Assembly (NCBI GenBank): GCA_030141605.1
Contig: JAQGDQ010000198.1
Coordinates: forward strand, 210,001 to 274,000
Origin: Tubiluchus corallicola
Lineage: Eukaryota; Priapulida; Priapulimorpha; Priapulimorphida; Tubiluchidae
Length of the DNA stretch: 64,000 bases
Direction: 5' to 3'
Positions 46,924 to 59,800 of the stretch are shown piece by piece. The position numbers were made by a program, and so were the translations under genes. Position 1 is the stretch's first letter. Every line of letters starts with the position of its first letter. The notes beneath the pieces are model-generated. The model was given only the letters and a program-made list of their open reading frames with translations. It made no database searches and was not told the DNA's origin.

Positions 46924-49900
46924 GTAAGTGTTTTTGTGTTCGTGGGCGCTAATCGCGTCGGAAATACTCTGTGTAGTAACAGCGGCTAACTTGAGCTTCA
47001 GTGACAGTGTATGGGATGTTTACTGTACACTGGTACAGTAGAGTGATGCTAAAAGTAGATTTTTGCAATTTGCTGAGCTTGAAATTTGTAGCCAAATAGC
47101 TGAAATTTTCGCTACTTTAACACTATAGTATTAATATTATTACTATATTAGTAAATAATATTGTTAAAAGTTCAAAAGCAATGCTAATAATACTAGTAAT
47201 ACTAATGTAATACTAATAGTAAGTTTCGAGTAGTAGTATATTTCGACTGGAATTAATACAGGCAAAAAGAAACAGCTTAAAAAGTAAAAATTGACCTACG
47301 AATAGAAAATAAAGCTAAGGTAGAATTTTCCAAATTTATTTTTTTACTATTTGATACAAATATTTTCATGAAACACTAGAGTAAGCGGTATTATGAATAA
47401 ACAAAAATCATTAGTAACTGTGGTGCACCTAAAGTTATATAAACTGTAGATTATTTTGACTCGGTCTAAATTGAGTCTACCTAGGTTCAAAATAATATGT
47501 ATCATAAGTGCAAATTTGTTTCTTCTGAGCAGCTTCTCTGAGTCAAATGCAAAGAAAACTGCTGTGCCGGACAGGGCTGTGGTGACATTAGACCAAGCCC
47601 TTGTCTCCTAAACTTTAGAAGATCTGACTGCTTCCTCTGAATATTATGCTTCGATGTAAGGCTAACCCAGAGTCACCATTAGTTAACTACCATGTTAAAG
47701 CTACTTTCTGTCATGTTAAGTTACAGTGAAATTAACTTTAATTCAAGATGAGCACCTAAAAGGACGTGACAAACAGGCTGAAGCACGCTACACAAAAAAA
47801 AATAATAAAATTCAAAGCTTTCACTTTTTAATTAGTATTAAGTACTTTAGGCGTTATTAAGCTCCTCATAACATATCCACTTGAAATAATACAAAATTAT
47901 AATAATGACAAAAACAGTTTTACCTAGGTTGAATGATAACTTGAATTGAGCCACTCATAAAATTATCGTATTGCTGTTAAAATTGTAGCATTAATATACC
48001 AATCTGCAGTTTAATTTTTGCATAGGTCTACAAAATTATTTCACACTCCATATTCATATGCCATACTACATAAGGAGTGAGGCTTAGTTTTGGGGTTAGC
48101 AAAACAAAAAAGGGAAAAGCAAATTTTATTTGCTTATTTCTTTTATGTTTATTAGCACATGGCTTGAATTGCCCAGCCTGAGCAGCAGAAGTTAGAGTTA
48201 GTCCATTTTTTACAACTGCTTTAGCAAAGAAATTGTTTCATACTATGACTCCGATTCCACAGCACTGGTACCGGGTAAGCAGAAGTGCAGTACTATGTGG
48301 AAAACTACACAAACCTGTCATGACATTATGGTAGCTTTGCGAAATCATGGATTTTTCCCAGCAGTAAACGTAAAAGCATATTAAATTTTTGCGTCTCACT
48401 CGGTCACCCAGCAGCTTGGTATTTTTGCAAACGTGTATATGTGGAAGATTTCTGCTTTTGGAAAATCATAATAAACAGTGATGTCATCACTAGCTGAGTC
48501 AGCAGTTAAATCTCTAAGTAAATAGTTAGTATAAGAACTGATAGTTTTGAGTTTAGCAGGTTTTTGCCAGCTAATACCCAAATTACCATTATCATAGTCT
48601 CCGTATTTTTTTATTAGGGGTTCTAAAAAAATTATGAGGCACCAATATGCTTTAAAATTTGCCAAGAGCAATTTTTGTAGTGATACAGCCAGGGGATCAA
48701 ATGTATATTTTATCCTTTGTCAAAAACAGCTAAAATTGTCGTATATGTCATAATTTTTAGATAGTGGTTCATAATCTTACTTTAACTAAACATTTCCATG
48801 AAGTATTTAATTTTTTCCTTAATTGTGCACATATTTCGTAAGTACTTTTAAATTTTACAAGTGTATATAAATGGTAAAAAGTTTATTCATTTATTTTATT
48901 AAATAGTGAAAAAACATGAAATATGCTAAAAGAAAAAGAAAAAATTATAATTTTTGAATTTTGTACTAATCTTATTTTTGCCATATATTAATTATTTAGG
49001 GCATTAGGCATAAAGTGTGTAAGAAAGTGTGATATTATGATCAGTGTGCTGTGGCAGCCTCGAGGATGAAGAGTTCAGCATTAGTGATTTACTAACGAAT
49101 TCCAGATTAATCACCGTAAATGCAACTTACATACCTGTTCAAAAGATAATACTAGCTAGTAAACTGTTTTATGTGTAAAGAAAATGTGTGGTCATGTAGA
49201 TACTAGTATGAAGATGTTTATTACTCAACACTCGCTATGCTTTTGCAAAAAAATAAACTTGAATTCCACTTTTGAGTGTCAAAAGCTTGTTATAGTGAAT
49301 GCTGTAGTTTTTATTGTGGCAAAATTGTTAACTAGCTCATTTTAATTAAGCTGGTGATTTGTGTGCTAATATCTTTTTGTAAAATATCAGTGAAGAAAAC
49401 GTGAGTTTACTTGATTCTTTTGTCCATTTTTGTAACACATTAAAACGGGTCGTAATTACTTTTCATAACACTACATAGCTTGCCAAACTAGGTTTTCCCA
49501 CACTTGTTTACAAATGCTGTTTGCTGTAAACACCACACTTGAAGTCTCGACTTTTTGCCACCTTTTTTTAGATAGCAGATAATGGGTGCATACTTTTTAT
49601 AACATATATACAGTGTTGTGCTCTGTACTTTTGGATTCACTGCATTTAGCCAACAAATCTTCTTGAAAAGCATTTTCTTCAAATAGTTGTCATAAAATAT
49701 TATCCTTTTATTGTATCTATGAGTGACATTTTACTTTGTTTATTAACAGGAAATGATTTAGCACACAAAATCATTTTAATGCTCAGCTGTGCTTGGTGAA
49801 ATGTATCCTGCAAATATGCGTGTATTTTTTCAAAGATTCTGATTCTTACATGTCTGTTGAGTACTAACACAACTTGCTATGATTCATATTAAAATATTAA

Positions 49901-50217
49901 ACTCATATTAAAATTGACAAATGTTTAAGCTCGGAACTGAAATAAATAAAATCTTCATTTCCTTGCATTGACACTAATGCATGGCATTGATTTTGTTGGA
50001 TACCATATCCCTTATTTTTAGCAATGAATTTCCAGGACTTTTTAGAAAAATATCTTTATGCCTGATTTTCTCTTATCCAAGTCACCAAGATATTTTCTTA
50101 CTGTTTTTGTGTTAATTTGTCACTAGAAGAACTTTAAACAGAGATCAGTTTTTTTCTTTACATGTACCGACATTCTGTACTATGGCATGTGTTTTTTCTG
50201 TTATTTAGGTGTGCTAA

Positions 50218-50286
50218 ATGAGCAAGAGTGAAAATGCCCGTCGACTGTGGCTTGTTGTCAGCCAGTCCTCCTATGTTTGCATTTAG
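50218..50286 (+). promoter_or_regulatory. Upstream ATG overlapping the PPP1R3 start
   Basis: An ATG at 50218-50220, 16 nt before the main ATG and in another frame, opens a 22-codon frame that ends inside the coding region. If the mRNA begins upstream, scanning ribosomes meet this ATG first. Its role is inferred from position only. Confidence 0.5.
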
Positions 50287-51112
50287 TTTGGGCAGCTACC
50301 AATCAAGAATGCCATATCCTCCAAACCATACCTTTACTAATGGTTTTGACTTTGATAATGGCCTAAATGGTCTTAAAATGCCCCCTCGATCCTGCCTCTG
50401 TCCGCACACAGTTAAGCCTAAAAATGGATATGTGCGAAAGAGCCAGAAAAGGGTGCAGTTTGCAGATGACAAAGGTTATGCCTTATACACTATACGGGTA
50501 ATGTCTGAGCCATCAGATTGTCCACCAAAGTTACAGGAAGATGTATTAGCATCAGTAATAGCAGATGCAAATGCTGCAGCGAGATCTACGGCTCCTTGGG
50601 AGCTGAATTTTAAACAACCAGCAGCTGATTATCTAGAATACAGGAGGCGCTTGCAAACAAATTCTGTTTCTTTGGAAAATGTGATCTTGAAAGAATATCA
50701 GCTAACAGGCACAATAAAAGTGAAAAATTTGTCTTTCCATAAGCAAGTAGGTGCACGGGTAACCTTTGATGGCTGGGAGTCATTTGTAGATATCCCAGCC
50801 ACTTACGTCAATGATGGCTCATCCGGGAAGAGTACTTTCGACACTTTCTCGTTCATTGTATACATCCCTCCAGAAACAGGCAAAGATAACAGGATTGAAT
50901 TCTGTGTGTATTATCGAGTCAATAACCAAGAGTTTTGGGACTCTAACGATGGCAAGAATTATTCCCTTATACCAACAGATTTGAAGCATTCTCCAGTTGA
51001 TGTGCTAGATTCAACAAAATCAGTCAATACTGAAGCCATACTCATGAATCTTGATTCCTGGTCAGAATTTGCAGTGTGGAATAAAACAAATGACTCATTG
51101 CCATATTGGTGA
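50234..51112 (+). CDS. PPP1R3: PP1 glycogen-targeting regulatory subunit (PPP1R3 family)
   Basis: It tethers protein phosphatase 1 to glycogen so that glycogen synthase is activated and phosphorylase is switched off. The 292-aa single-exon product has the PP1-binding RVxF motif KRVQFAD (RVQF at residues 73-76). It also has PWELNFKQPAADY (~122-133), the conserved block before the carbohydrate module in this family, and a CBM21 glycogen-binding domain (~145-246) with LTGTIKVKNLSFHKQVGARV, FDGW and the sugar-contacting FWDSNDGKNYSL. Length and one-exon coding match PPP1R3B/C/D; I cannot say which vertebrate paralogue is closest. I start at the ATG at 50234; the frame reaches 50228 only through a GTG. 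An acceptor at 50207-50208 suggests a 5'UTR intron. Confidence 0.93.
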   Translation: MPVDCGLLSASPPMFAFSLGSYQSRMPYPPNHTFTNGFDFDNGLNGLKMPPRSCLCPHTVKPKNGYVRKSQKRVQFADDKGYALYTIRVMSEPSDCPPKLQEDVLASVIADANAAARSTAPWELNFKQPAADYLEYRRRLQTNSVSLENVILKEYQLTGTIKVKNLSFHKQVGARVTFDGWESFVDIPATYVNDGSSGKSTFDTFSFIVYIPPETGKDNRIEFCVYYRVNNQEFWDSNDGKNYSLIPTDLKHSPVDVLDSTKSVNTEAILMNLDSWSEFAVWNKTNDSLPYW

Positions 51113-51510
51113 TTTTTTTTAAGGTAAGCTGTATAGTTTAATACTCAAGCTACAAATTTTTAAGTTAATTAGTATGTTACCAGGCAATCTTTTTTCTGAA
51201 ATACAGGTCATTTTATAATTTTATTTGGGAAAGTAGCAGTTTATGGGGAGAATTACTTGATGAACTACATTTAAATGGCAAACCTGTGCTAAGACACTAC
51301 AAATAGTTAAGAAACATGCTTCCAGTTTCTGTCGTCATCCTTTGTGTGCCTTTTTTACATTCTAAAAAACCTGTTGAGGCCAGGCACTATCTGCTTCCAC
51401 CGCCCACAATGCATCATGCAAATTTAGAGTTATATTTGCTAAACTTTTGTGGCTGTATATATATATATATATACAGCTACAAAAGTTCTACTTCTACATT
51501 CTAGTTCAGC

Positions 51511-51516
51511 AATAAA
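51511..51516 (+). terminator. Poly(A) signal, PPP1R3 gene
   Basis: AATAAA lies 399 nt after the stop codon on the coding strand. It is the first canonical signal, so a 3'UTR of about 420 nt is expected. Confidence 0.5.
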
Positions 51517-51758
51517 ACTGCGAAAGGTCCATTAATTGTGCTATTGATACATGTAATGTACATTATAAACTAACCTTGATCTGGAATTTGATGTCTGACA
51601 TTTACTGATGATTTGCCATGATGCCCAGGAAGTTTTTTGACAAAAAGCACGGTTTCGTTAAAATTACGTAAGATATATGGCCGACTGGCTGTTATCTTTG
51701 AGCCGTGTGACTAACTGGTAGTGTAATTTAATTTATCCCGGTTAGATTTAAACTCGCG

Positions 51759-51927
51759 TTTAAACCTCTTTATAACCCCCCCCCCCCCCATAATGCCAAC
51801 CTTGTCTAACGCCAAAATTTTTGGGCAAAACAAAATGTCTTTTTTGCATGGATGTGTGCCAAACTCGCTTAGCGCCCCAACCTTTTTTGCAGTCCCAGAG
51901 AAGGCGGTATAAAGAGGCTTGACTGTA
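51759..51927. mobile_element. Small pogo-like MITE remnant
   Basis: TTTAAACCTCTTTATAAC at the left and TATAAAGAGGCTTGACTG next to TA at the right are inverted. The second reads CAGTCAAGCCTCTTTATA on the other strand, a terminus typical of pogo/Tigger-type elements. A 14-base C run (51776-51789) adjoins the left end. Noncoding. Confidence 0.55.
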
Positions 51928-52278
51928 CAACATTACCAGCCTGGTTATTTCTCTTGGATATTTTACTGAAACTGCACACTTATAGATGGGCATCCAATCC
52001 CAGATTGACAATTCGACAGCTACTGGCCGACTTTTCGTGCTTATCGTAATAATGGCTCGCGTAGTACAGTTGGCCTATTCATGATAATAGTTAGTGGTGC
52101 GTACGACACCTTGAATAGTAGTTTCTTGGTACAGTACAGTAACTCTGTATTTGGTGCACCTGCGACACACGTTGAAAAAAAAACAATAGCAGAATTTGTT
52201 GAACCGCTTGACAAATCAACTACTTACAGAATTTACATTTCTAAGAGAGTCTTGCATTCACTGTTCTTTAAAAATCAA

Positions 52279-52918
52279 AACAAAATCTGTCATTACTGCC
52301 TTATTGTCTAGTTCTTTTTTCGTCGATCGTACCTAAGAACCGTGGTTATTTTGCAATTTTAAATTTTACAAAACGTGAAAACGATCGCTGTTTGTCAGAA
52401 GCATTGTCAGACATCGGGCAAAAGATAACTTGGCAGTGAGACATTATTTTGTAAAGCAAAAGTGATCAGAAAATGGACAAGAAAGCAGTCTTGTCCGAAA
52501 TACCAGTGATGTCACGCTAAAACTTTTACGCGTTGTTCTTCGTTATTAATATTTTTCATCTGTAAAATATAGTGCGGACCGTGTGGACAAACCTATGATT
52601 TGAGCTTAACACTAAAATACCAAAATGCGAGTACTCCAGTCTCTTCCTTACCAGCGTATCGCTTGATTTTGGACAAATGTAAATACAGCGAGAGTCACAC
52701 ATGCGCAGTGTCGTTCCTAATGGGACGTAACTTCCGCTTTCTTCCCCGATTTTTCGTTTTTCACAAGATGCCTGTGCGGCGCTAAATTTGAAGTGTTTCA
52801 ATGCTAGCCAAAGCGAAACGCGCAAGTGTATAAAAAAATAAAGCCGCTTTTTTGTATCAAGCTAGTCAATAGTGAGTTTTGACAGCAAGTGTCTACCTGG
52901 GTGTCAATCGACCTTTAA
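52279..52918. repeat. Dispersed repeat, copy 2 (about 640 bp)
   Basis: This is the partner of 10821-11468, in the same orientation and without an open frame. Shared blocks include GTCATTACTGCCTTATTGTC, ACATCGGGCAAAAGATAACT and AATACCAGTGATGTCACGCT. Confidence 0.85.
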
Positions 52919-53990
52919 GCCAACACATATCAGGCTGTATTGCTTGTTGCCCTAACATTTCTAAAAAAATCTAGTTGTAAGCTGTTGACTATTGCCTTAA
53001 ATTTTATCGTGTCTAATTAAAAGACCAGGAATGTCACTACAAACTTTTTTATAGTTGGAATTTAATTAGCTAATGTAGAAGAACGGTAGAAACAAATGGT
53101 AGTAGGTACTTCTAGTTATTCCATTATCGTTTGCTGGTCATCAGTAGTAAATTTTGTTGCTTAATTTCTTAAGTACACTAGTTTATGATACTGAAACATT
53201 TTTTGTATACATTCGAGAGAAAAACGTTACGGAAACTAATTTGAACTGAATATGTTTAGTCTGGTAGCAAGCTGGAGTAGAGCTTATTTCTATACATGGA
53301 GCTCTGCAATTCAGTACTAGAACAGTAAGGTGCTTACTTGTCTTTGTAGGTCTTATATTCCCAGTGTAGATAACTTAACACAATAATATTGTGTATACTA
53401 TAGTCATTGTGTATAAACCTTGAGATACAGTTTTGCATAATGCATAAGGAGGCAGATATCGGTTTTGTATGACTGTTTGCTTTCTGTTTTTCATCTCATT
53501 GCTGTATACATAGTGCTCTACGTCCTGTCAATACTTGGATGCTATTGGCAGTACAACTATAAGTTACATTTAGGAGTTTAAATTTTAATTAAAACTGCAT
53601 GTGGTATACATATGATACAATGGGTATCATAGTGTCGAGAAACATAAATCCAGGTAAAAAAGTCAAGAAATAGGTAATAACCCTAACCCTAAGATACTGA
53701 ACAGAATGTGATTTTTTTCACATATGTAGTGCCACCATTTATAAATAGTGTTATCAATATGTACAAATCTTCTATTGCCAGTTCTTAACTGATTTAATTA
53801 TTTGCTGTTTTATTACTTTGTTTCTATAAGCGGTATTTAAATAAAATGTGACTGACTTGAATATTTTTGTTTGGTTGTCGGACTTTCCTTCCTAGCCAAA
53901 CTTGTGACTTATTTCCAGCACCACAAATTAATTGTGACTTTTTTCTGTGGCTTTTTTTCATGCGACTCTATTGCCGGTCACCAACATGAT

Positions 53991-54100
53991 AGCTCACTAG
54001 ATTTTGTTACCGTGTATGAAAAAGTTTGTACTATTGGTCCATGTGAGCTCACTAGATTTTGTTACCGTGTATGAAAAAGTTTGTACTATTGGTCCATGTG
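53991..54100. repeat. 55-bp exact tandem duplication
   Basis: Two identical units, 53991-54045 and 54046-54100, begin AGCTCACTAGATTTTGTTAC. The identity implies a recent event. Confidence 0.95.
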
Positions 54101-54510
54101 TTTCTGACGTCCGTGTTTCGAGTAAATTCCTAAATTTACAATTTCTATTGTGCTGTGTAGCGTGAAGTTTTTATCCTTAAAATTTTTGCATCCCTGGATG
54201 ACATTCGGGATTTTTCCAGGTCAGTAACCACTAGGTATTTTCAGTGATGTTTTCATAGTTGCAGAAAAAATTTATATTGTACTTGATATACCTAGTAACT
54301 TTATTTGGATATAGATCTGAGTCTCCGATTTTTGATATGATCACGCACAAGTTACAGTTATCATTGCATTCATCTTAAAGCAGCTAATTTGAATTTCCTT
54401 AGATAAAATAATTCTTATGTATCTGTACGTGCAAACTTGTGTCAACATCCTGATTCCTGAATCTATATTGTATTGTATTGTATACTTAGTTGAAATAAAC
54501 TAACAGTTGT

Positions 54511-54742
54511 ACTGTATACATAGAAGATCCCACTACATAAACGAACATTTTCCTCTAATTCCGGTTGTAAGTGAATATTTAGCTGAACTGATACCTAACT
54601 AAAGCTACAGGTACCATCATCATACAACTGTATACTTGGAAGATCCCACTACTTAGTTAAGGCTCATTTCTTTTAATTCCAGTTATAAGTGAATACTTAT
54701 CTAAATTGATATCTAACTAAAGCTATAGGTACCATCGTCATG
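54511..54742. repeat. 116-bp tandem duplication
   Basis: Two diverged copies share ACTGTATAC, GAAGATCCCACTAC, TAACTAAAGCTA and GGTACCATC at a period of 116 bp. Confidence 0.85.
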
Positions 54743-56109
54743 CGATTGTAGCACGATCTTTGCTGTCATTTTCAAACAATTCACGTTTATTGTTAAACCA
54801 GTTTTCCTACCATTCCTGTCCATCTAAACTTGTTAACGACTTGAAATCTTCAAGTCTTGAACAAGACTTGGCAAAATAAAATGATTTATTATGGTACATG
54901 GACTATTTGGACTTGCGTTGTAGGGTTGAAGATATAATTATAATATGTAGGCTAGCAACACTGGGGTATGCATACGTGATAAGATAAGAATTTTGTTACA
55001 CCGACTTGATCTAAGCAAATACAGCCACTAAAGTATATTCACCTTTAAGAATCTGGCCTTGAGATTTTGTTTCTATGCATAGCATAACATAAATGAAGTC
55101 TTTTCCCTATTCTTTCTTTGATTTTTATATTGTGTTGTACTTGTTTAGGGTGTATAATATATGGTTGTTATAGCTCTATGCTTGTAAGTGTTTATTTTAC
55201 TACATTAGATAATGTATGTGACAAATAAAATGTGTATATCTACATAGCTAACGCTATTTAACATACATGTAGTGATTCTATGTATTTAAGCATCAATAAG
55301 CATTTAAACAAGGTTATAATATGGACTTTGTTATGCTTGGTAGTGGCCACGTCATTAATAGAAAGGACGAAAGTACACATATGGTAGTATTGCTGCGTAG
55401 CACATATGAGTCTAAAGATTAAATTGCCAGGCAGGTCTTTTTCGCTGTCTTGACTGAACATTTGATCATTGCTTTGCTTGAATAAAAAGTTGTAGTTATT
55501 ATGTACTATAGTTGCTTTAATAGTTTAATTAAACGCCCTGAAGGTTGAACTTATTAATAGTTAGTGTAATTAGTAACTACTAAGATCTTTAACGACTAGA
55601 TAATCGGAAATCGGATTTTCACGTGCTGCATGTGCTATCTAAGATTTACAAGTATGTTATGGCTTCGGAAGCAATCAATAATATTGACATCTTGCTAGTG
55701 CGCCTTGTATGTAGGTACTGTATCTTGACGTTGCTTTGGACATTCGGCAAGTCCATCACTTCGATAAAACATTTTTACAAGTTATCGTTTATCAGTTGTA
55801 AATCACAGATTAGCACCTTTTCCCCCGTCCAGTTCTGATAATTCACTCAAAATGAAAAATGCACAGCTAACATGCGGTAGTACCACTGTGCAATTTATAA
55901 AACTAGTCAGTTTGTTATAGACTGTATTGTTATAAGCTGCTATAACTGTCTCATTACTGTTTACCACAGATTACCGTAGATCGACAGGCTGAAGCCTATA
56001 ATTATGTAGGCCTTTTGCCTGATTTTCTCTCTCCTTATGCCTCGGTTTATCGTTTTCTCTCTTGCTTTCGTGATGAAATTTTGAAATTAATAATAGTTGC
56101 TAAACATGT

Positions 56110-56271
56110 TGTTATAACCATAAATAAAAGAGAAAATGATTGGAATTATGGCTTTATTCCAATTTAAAGAGCAGCGCCATTCCAATTACAAATTAAGGTG
56201 CGCTGCTTAAAAGAACACCAAACCAAAGTGTTGTAATAGGCATAGATGTTAATTAGTTACTCCACATAACA
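56110..56271 (-). repeat. 3' LTR
   Basis: A 162-bp LTR with perfect 6-bp inverted ends (TGTTAT/ATAACA). It contains an AATAAA on the coding (minus) strand and several ATTGGAAT/ATTCCAAT inverted pairs. Confidence 0.93.
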
Positions 56272-56283
56272 TTCTTCCCTCCT
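56272..56283 (-). other. Polypurine tract
   Basis: On the minus strand the 12 bases directly before the 3' LTR are all purine (AGGAGGGAAGAA). This is the expected plus-strand DNA primer site of an LTR element and fixes the LTR border at 56271. Confidence 0.9.
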
Positions 56284-56531
56284 AAGAATTTGGGAACATT
56301 TAAAGCTACAATATCAATTATAAGTGTTATCAAATTGAACCAGACAAACAGTTCAAAGTTAACAGTATTAACTCGGAAACTAAACAAAATTAAGTACAGT
56401 TAGTTTAAGATACTTATATAAAAGGGATTTGATAAGCAGTATACTGATTCACTGAATGTAATGTCCAATGCATATGAATTCTAAAATTAGCAAGAGTTTG
56501 ATAAAGTTACATCCAATTCAGTTCACTACAA

Positions 56532-56829
56532 TTAATCACAATAGCGTGCTGGCATTTTCCCTTTGTTTGCTCTAGAAGACCTCCTTACAGATTCTACTTC
56601 TTCACTGTCAAGTGCAATTTCTGTAATCTCTTCCTTCCCACTAGTGAAAACTCCATCCATCTTTGTATTAAGTGTATCCTGATTTGAGACTGTTTCTGTG
56701 TGTACAACGTTATGGGAATTCACAGGTTCCATGACCAGTTTTCTTTGAGGTTCTTCATTCTCTCCATCTATCACTGCTCTGCCACTTTCATCAACCTTTC
56801 CGCATGGTGCTAAGTCTTTAATAGATACA
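56532..56829 (-). pseudogene. C-terminal tail of the Gypsy polyprotein, frame-shifted
   Basis: The open frame 56532-56774 (acidic, ending RRSSRANKGKMPARYCD) continues upstream without a stop through KDLAPCGKVDES, but in the -1 frame relative to the main polyprotein. Basic RRSxRxxKxxPxRY endings are common at the C-terminus of Ty3/Gypsy integrases, so this looks like the true tail cut off by a shift at the C5 run 56837-56841. Confidence 0.7.
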
Positions 56830-59800
56830 GTGCTTTCCCCCGGCCATCATGATATCGTCGTATATGTGCATATTGGGGATTTGCTTCAATTAAATCTACC
56901 ATATCCACCAGAGGATCAGACTTGCAGGTTCTAACAAATCGTCTTAACAGTACAGGTCCAGGAGAAGTGAGCCAGCTGGGCACCGAACCTCCACTAGCTG
57001 ATCTGCGAGCAAAATTAAAAAACAATTCATGCGGGGTGGCATTAGTGGACTTACACAGTAATGACCGAATCGCATGTAATGCTTCTGGTAAAACAATCTC
57101 CCAAGCTTTGATGTCTAAATTCTTGGATTCCAGTGCTGACTGTATCGACTTCCATATTATTCCATTGTATTTTTCACATTGCCCATTACCACGTGGATTA
57201 TATGGAGTTGTTCGGCTAGTTGCAATTCCCCTGGAGTGCAGAAATTCTCGAACTTCTGCTGACAGAAAACTAGCACCTCGATCCGAATGTATGTAAGCTG
57301 CACATCCACGAAATGAAAAAATTTGACTAAGGCCCTGTATCACAGTCTGAGCAGATAAATCTGCACACGGTATGGCAAATGGAAATCGGCTATACTCATC
57401 CACTACAGTTAGAAAATATTTGTTTGAGGTGCTACTGGGCAAAGGACCATTAAAGTCAATGTTCAACCTTTCCATTGGTCGCACAGCTTTAATAAGAGTT
57501 GCTCTTTCAGGCTTCATGAATCTAGGTTTCAATTTACAACATGCTGGACACTGAAAAGTGATTTTACGAATTTCATCCAAAGTATATGGTAAGTTTTTGG
57601 TTCTCACAAAATGGTACAGCCTAGTAGCTCCTGGGTGACATAAAGCCTCATGCAAAGTTTTTAAGTAATTCAAATCTGAAAATGTAGTTGCGCATCTGGA
57701 AAGTGCATCTGGGGCTTCATTATTTTTGCCCGGTCTGTATCTAATATCATAGCTAAATATTGTTAACTGTACCCTCCATCTCTGAATCTTATCATTCTTT
57801 ACTTTACTTTTCTGCTTTTGATCAAACATGAATGATACTGACCTTTGATCTGTCACTAAGGTGAAGTGTCGCCCCATTAGAAGATGTCGCCATCGCTCCA
57901 ACGATTCTACTATAGCATAAGCTTCTTTCTCCACAGAAGCATGGTTTCGTTCTGAACGATTTAGTGTCCTAGAATAAAAGGCCACTGGTCTTCCAGCTTG
58001 ATTTAATGTAGCAGCAATTGCCGTTTCAGATGCATCTGTTTCCACCACAAAAGGTATGTCGTCCTCTATATCTTTAATAGCTGCAGACTCAATATCAGCT
58101 TTCAGTTGAAAAAAAGCATGTTTTGCTTCACTGCTTAAAGGAAATTTATTAGCTTCAGTCAGCGGCCTTATCTTTGCTGAAAAATTTGAGATCCATTGCG
58201 AATAGTATGCTAATAATCCTAATACACGTTTAAGCGACTTCTGACTGTTTGACTCTGGCATATCCTGTAATGTTTTCAATCTATCAGGATCTGGTTTGAT
58301 GCTCCCTTTGCTAATCTGATACCCCAGCATTTTAACTGTTTCCGTAGAATAGACACACTTTTTCTCGTTAAGTGTTAAGTTTGCTCTTTTTGCAGCCTCT
58401 AATAATTTCTGCAAATTTTCATCATGTTCTTGCTGAGTCATGCCACCTAGTGTAATGTTGTCCAGATATGCATACGTATCTTTCAAACCAAAGTCCTGAA
58501 TAAACTCATCCATTTTCCTCTGAAAACAGGAAACTCCATTGGTGATTCCAAAAGGCAGGCATGTAAATTGATATAATTGCCCATTAGCTTCAAATGCCGT
58601 ATATTTTCTACCTTGTTCTCTCAGCGGTATCTGATGATATGCTGATTCCAGATCTACAGTACTATAAAAACGGTATTTAGCCATTGTATTTGCTAAATCA
58701 CTCATTCGTTTAGCCGGATAAGCATCAAGTTCTGTAAATCTATTTATTGTTTGAGAATAGTCTATCACTAGTCTTCTGCGGTGATTTTCATTAGTAGTGA
58801 CCAGTACCTGGGCCCTCCAAGGCGAATTAGATTTCTCAATTCTACCATCTTTTAGCAGTTTTTCCACTTCTAGCTCAATGAATTTCGTTTTCTCGATGTC
58901 GTACCTTCGCGATTTAGTTGCCACTGGTTTAATGCCATCTGTTAGATTCTGAAAAGGCTCAGCCGGAGATAATTTCGCTCTCATTAATCCACAAACTTTT
59001 AGCGGTTCCTTCCCTCCCCCAAAATGAAGAGTAACTTTCTCGTGCTGAGACATGAAATCGTGTCCTAAAATTACGCCAGCACACAGATTTCGTAGAACAA
59101 GCAATTTAAGAGCATAATTTCTGTTTTGAAGAATCATATCTACATTACATACCGATTTCACTTCAAAACTCAATGTGGCAACTGCCATTCCAACTTTGTC
59201 ATTTGTTTGATCACATGGAATGCCCAATTGTTCTACAATTTCAGCATTGATGTATGAATCTGAACTGCCGCTGTCTATCAGTGCCTTCAATTCTGTTTGC
59301 TGAATAGTAATTTTTACGGTCGCTTTAGTTAAACTGTTAGGAGTTCCATTCTGTTGATGTGCAGTTGCTAAAGTTAACCAGTTCGATTGATAATTATCAC
59401 TTTTGTTCTTTCTCACAAGTGATGCAGTTGTCTTTTCAGTACATTTTCTTGAAAAATGTCCCCATTTGTTGCACTTAAAGCACTGTTCATTTTTCGCTGG
59501 ACACTTATTTTTGATGTGGCTATATCCGCAAGATTCACACACAGTCTTAGAATTAGCCCTAGCACCGTATTGTTTTTTCTTTATGCTAGCAAGAGAACAA
59601 TCTCTGTGGTCATCTTCTTTACTTGCCGTAAAAGCCGCTATACCACCAATGTCTGACATTGCATTTCCGATATAATTTGATGAATGGGCCATAGCCATTT
59701 CTGTAGATTTGGCAGTTTTTAACACTTTGTCCAAATCCAGCTCTTCACAGTCTACTAGTATCTTCTGCCTAATCTCATTTGAAGCCAATCCAGATATGAA

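Larger units (their letters stand above)
52919..56109. other. Intergenic, no gene seen
   Basis: No protein family or RNA gene could be recognised. It holds two tandem duplications (listed separately) and a short CCCTAACCCTAA near 53683, which is only two units long. Confidence 0.55.

Noticed and set aside
56922-57296. Plus-strand open frames over the Gypsy element, including those at 59403-59948
   Set aside because: They are antisense shadows of the well-supported Gag-Pol frame on the minus strand.
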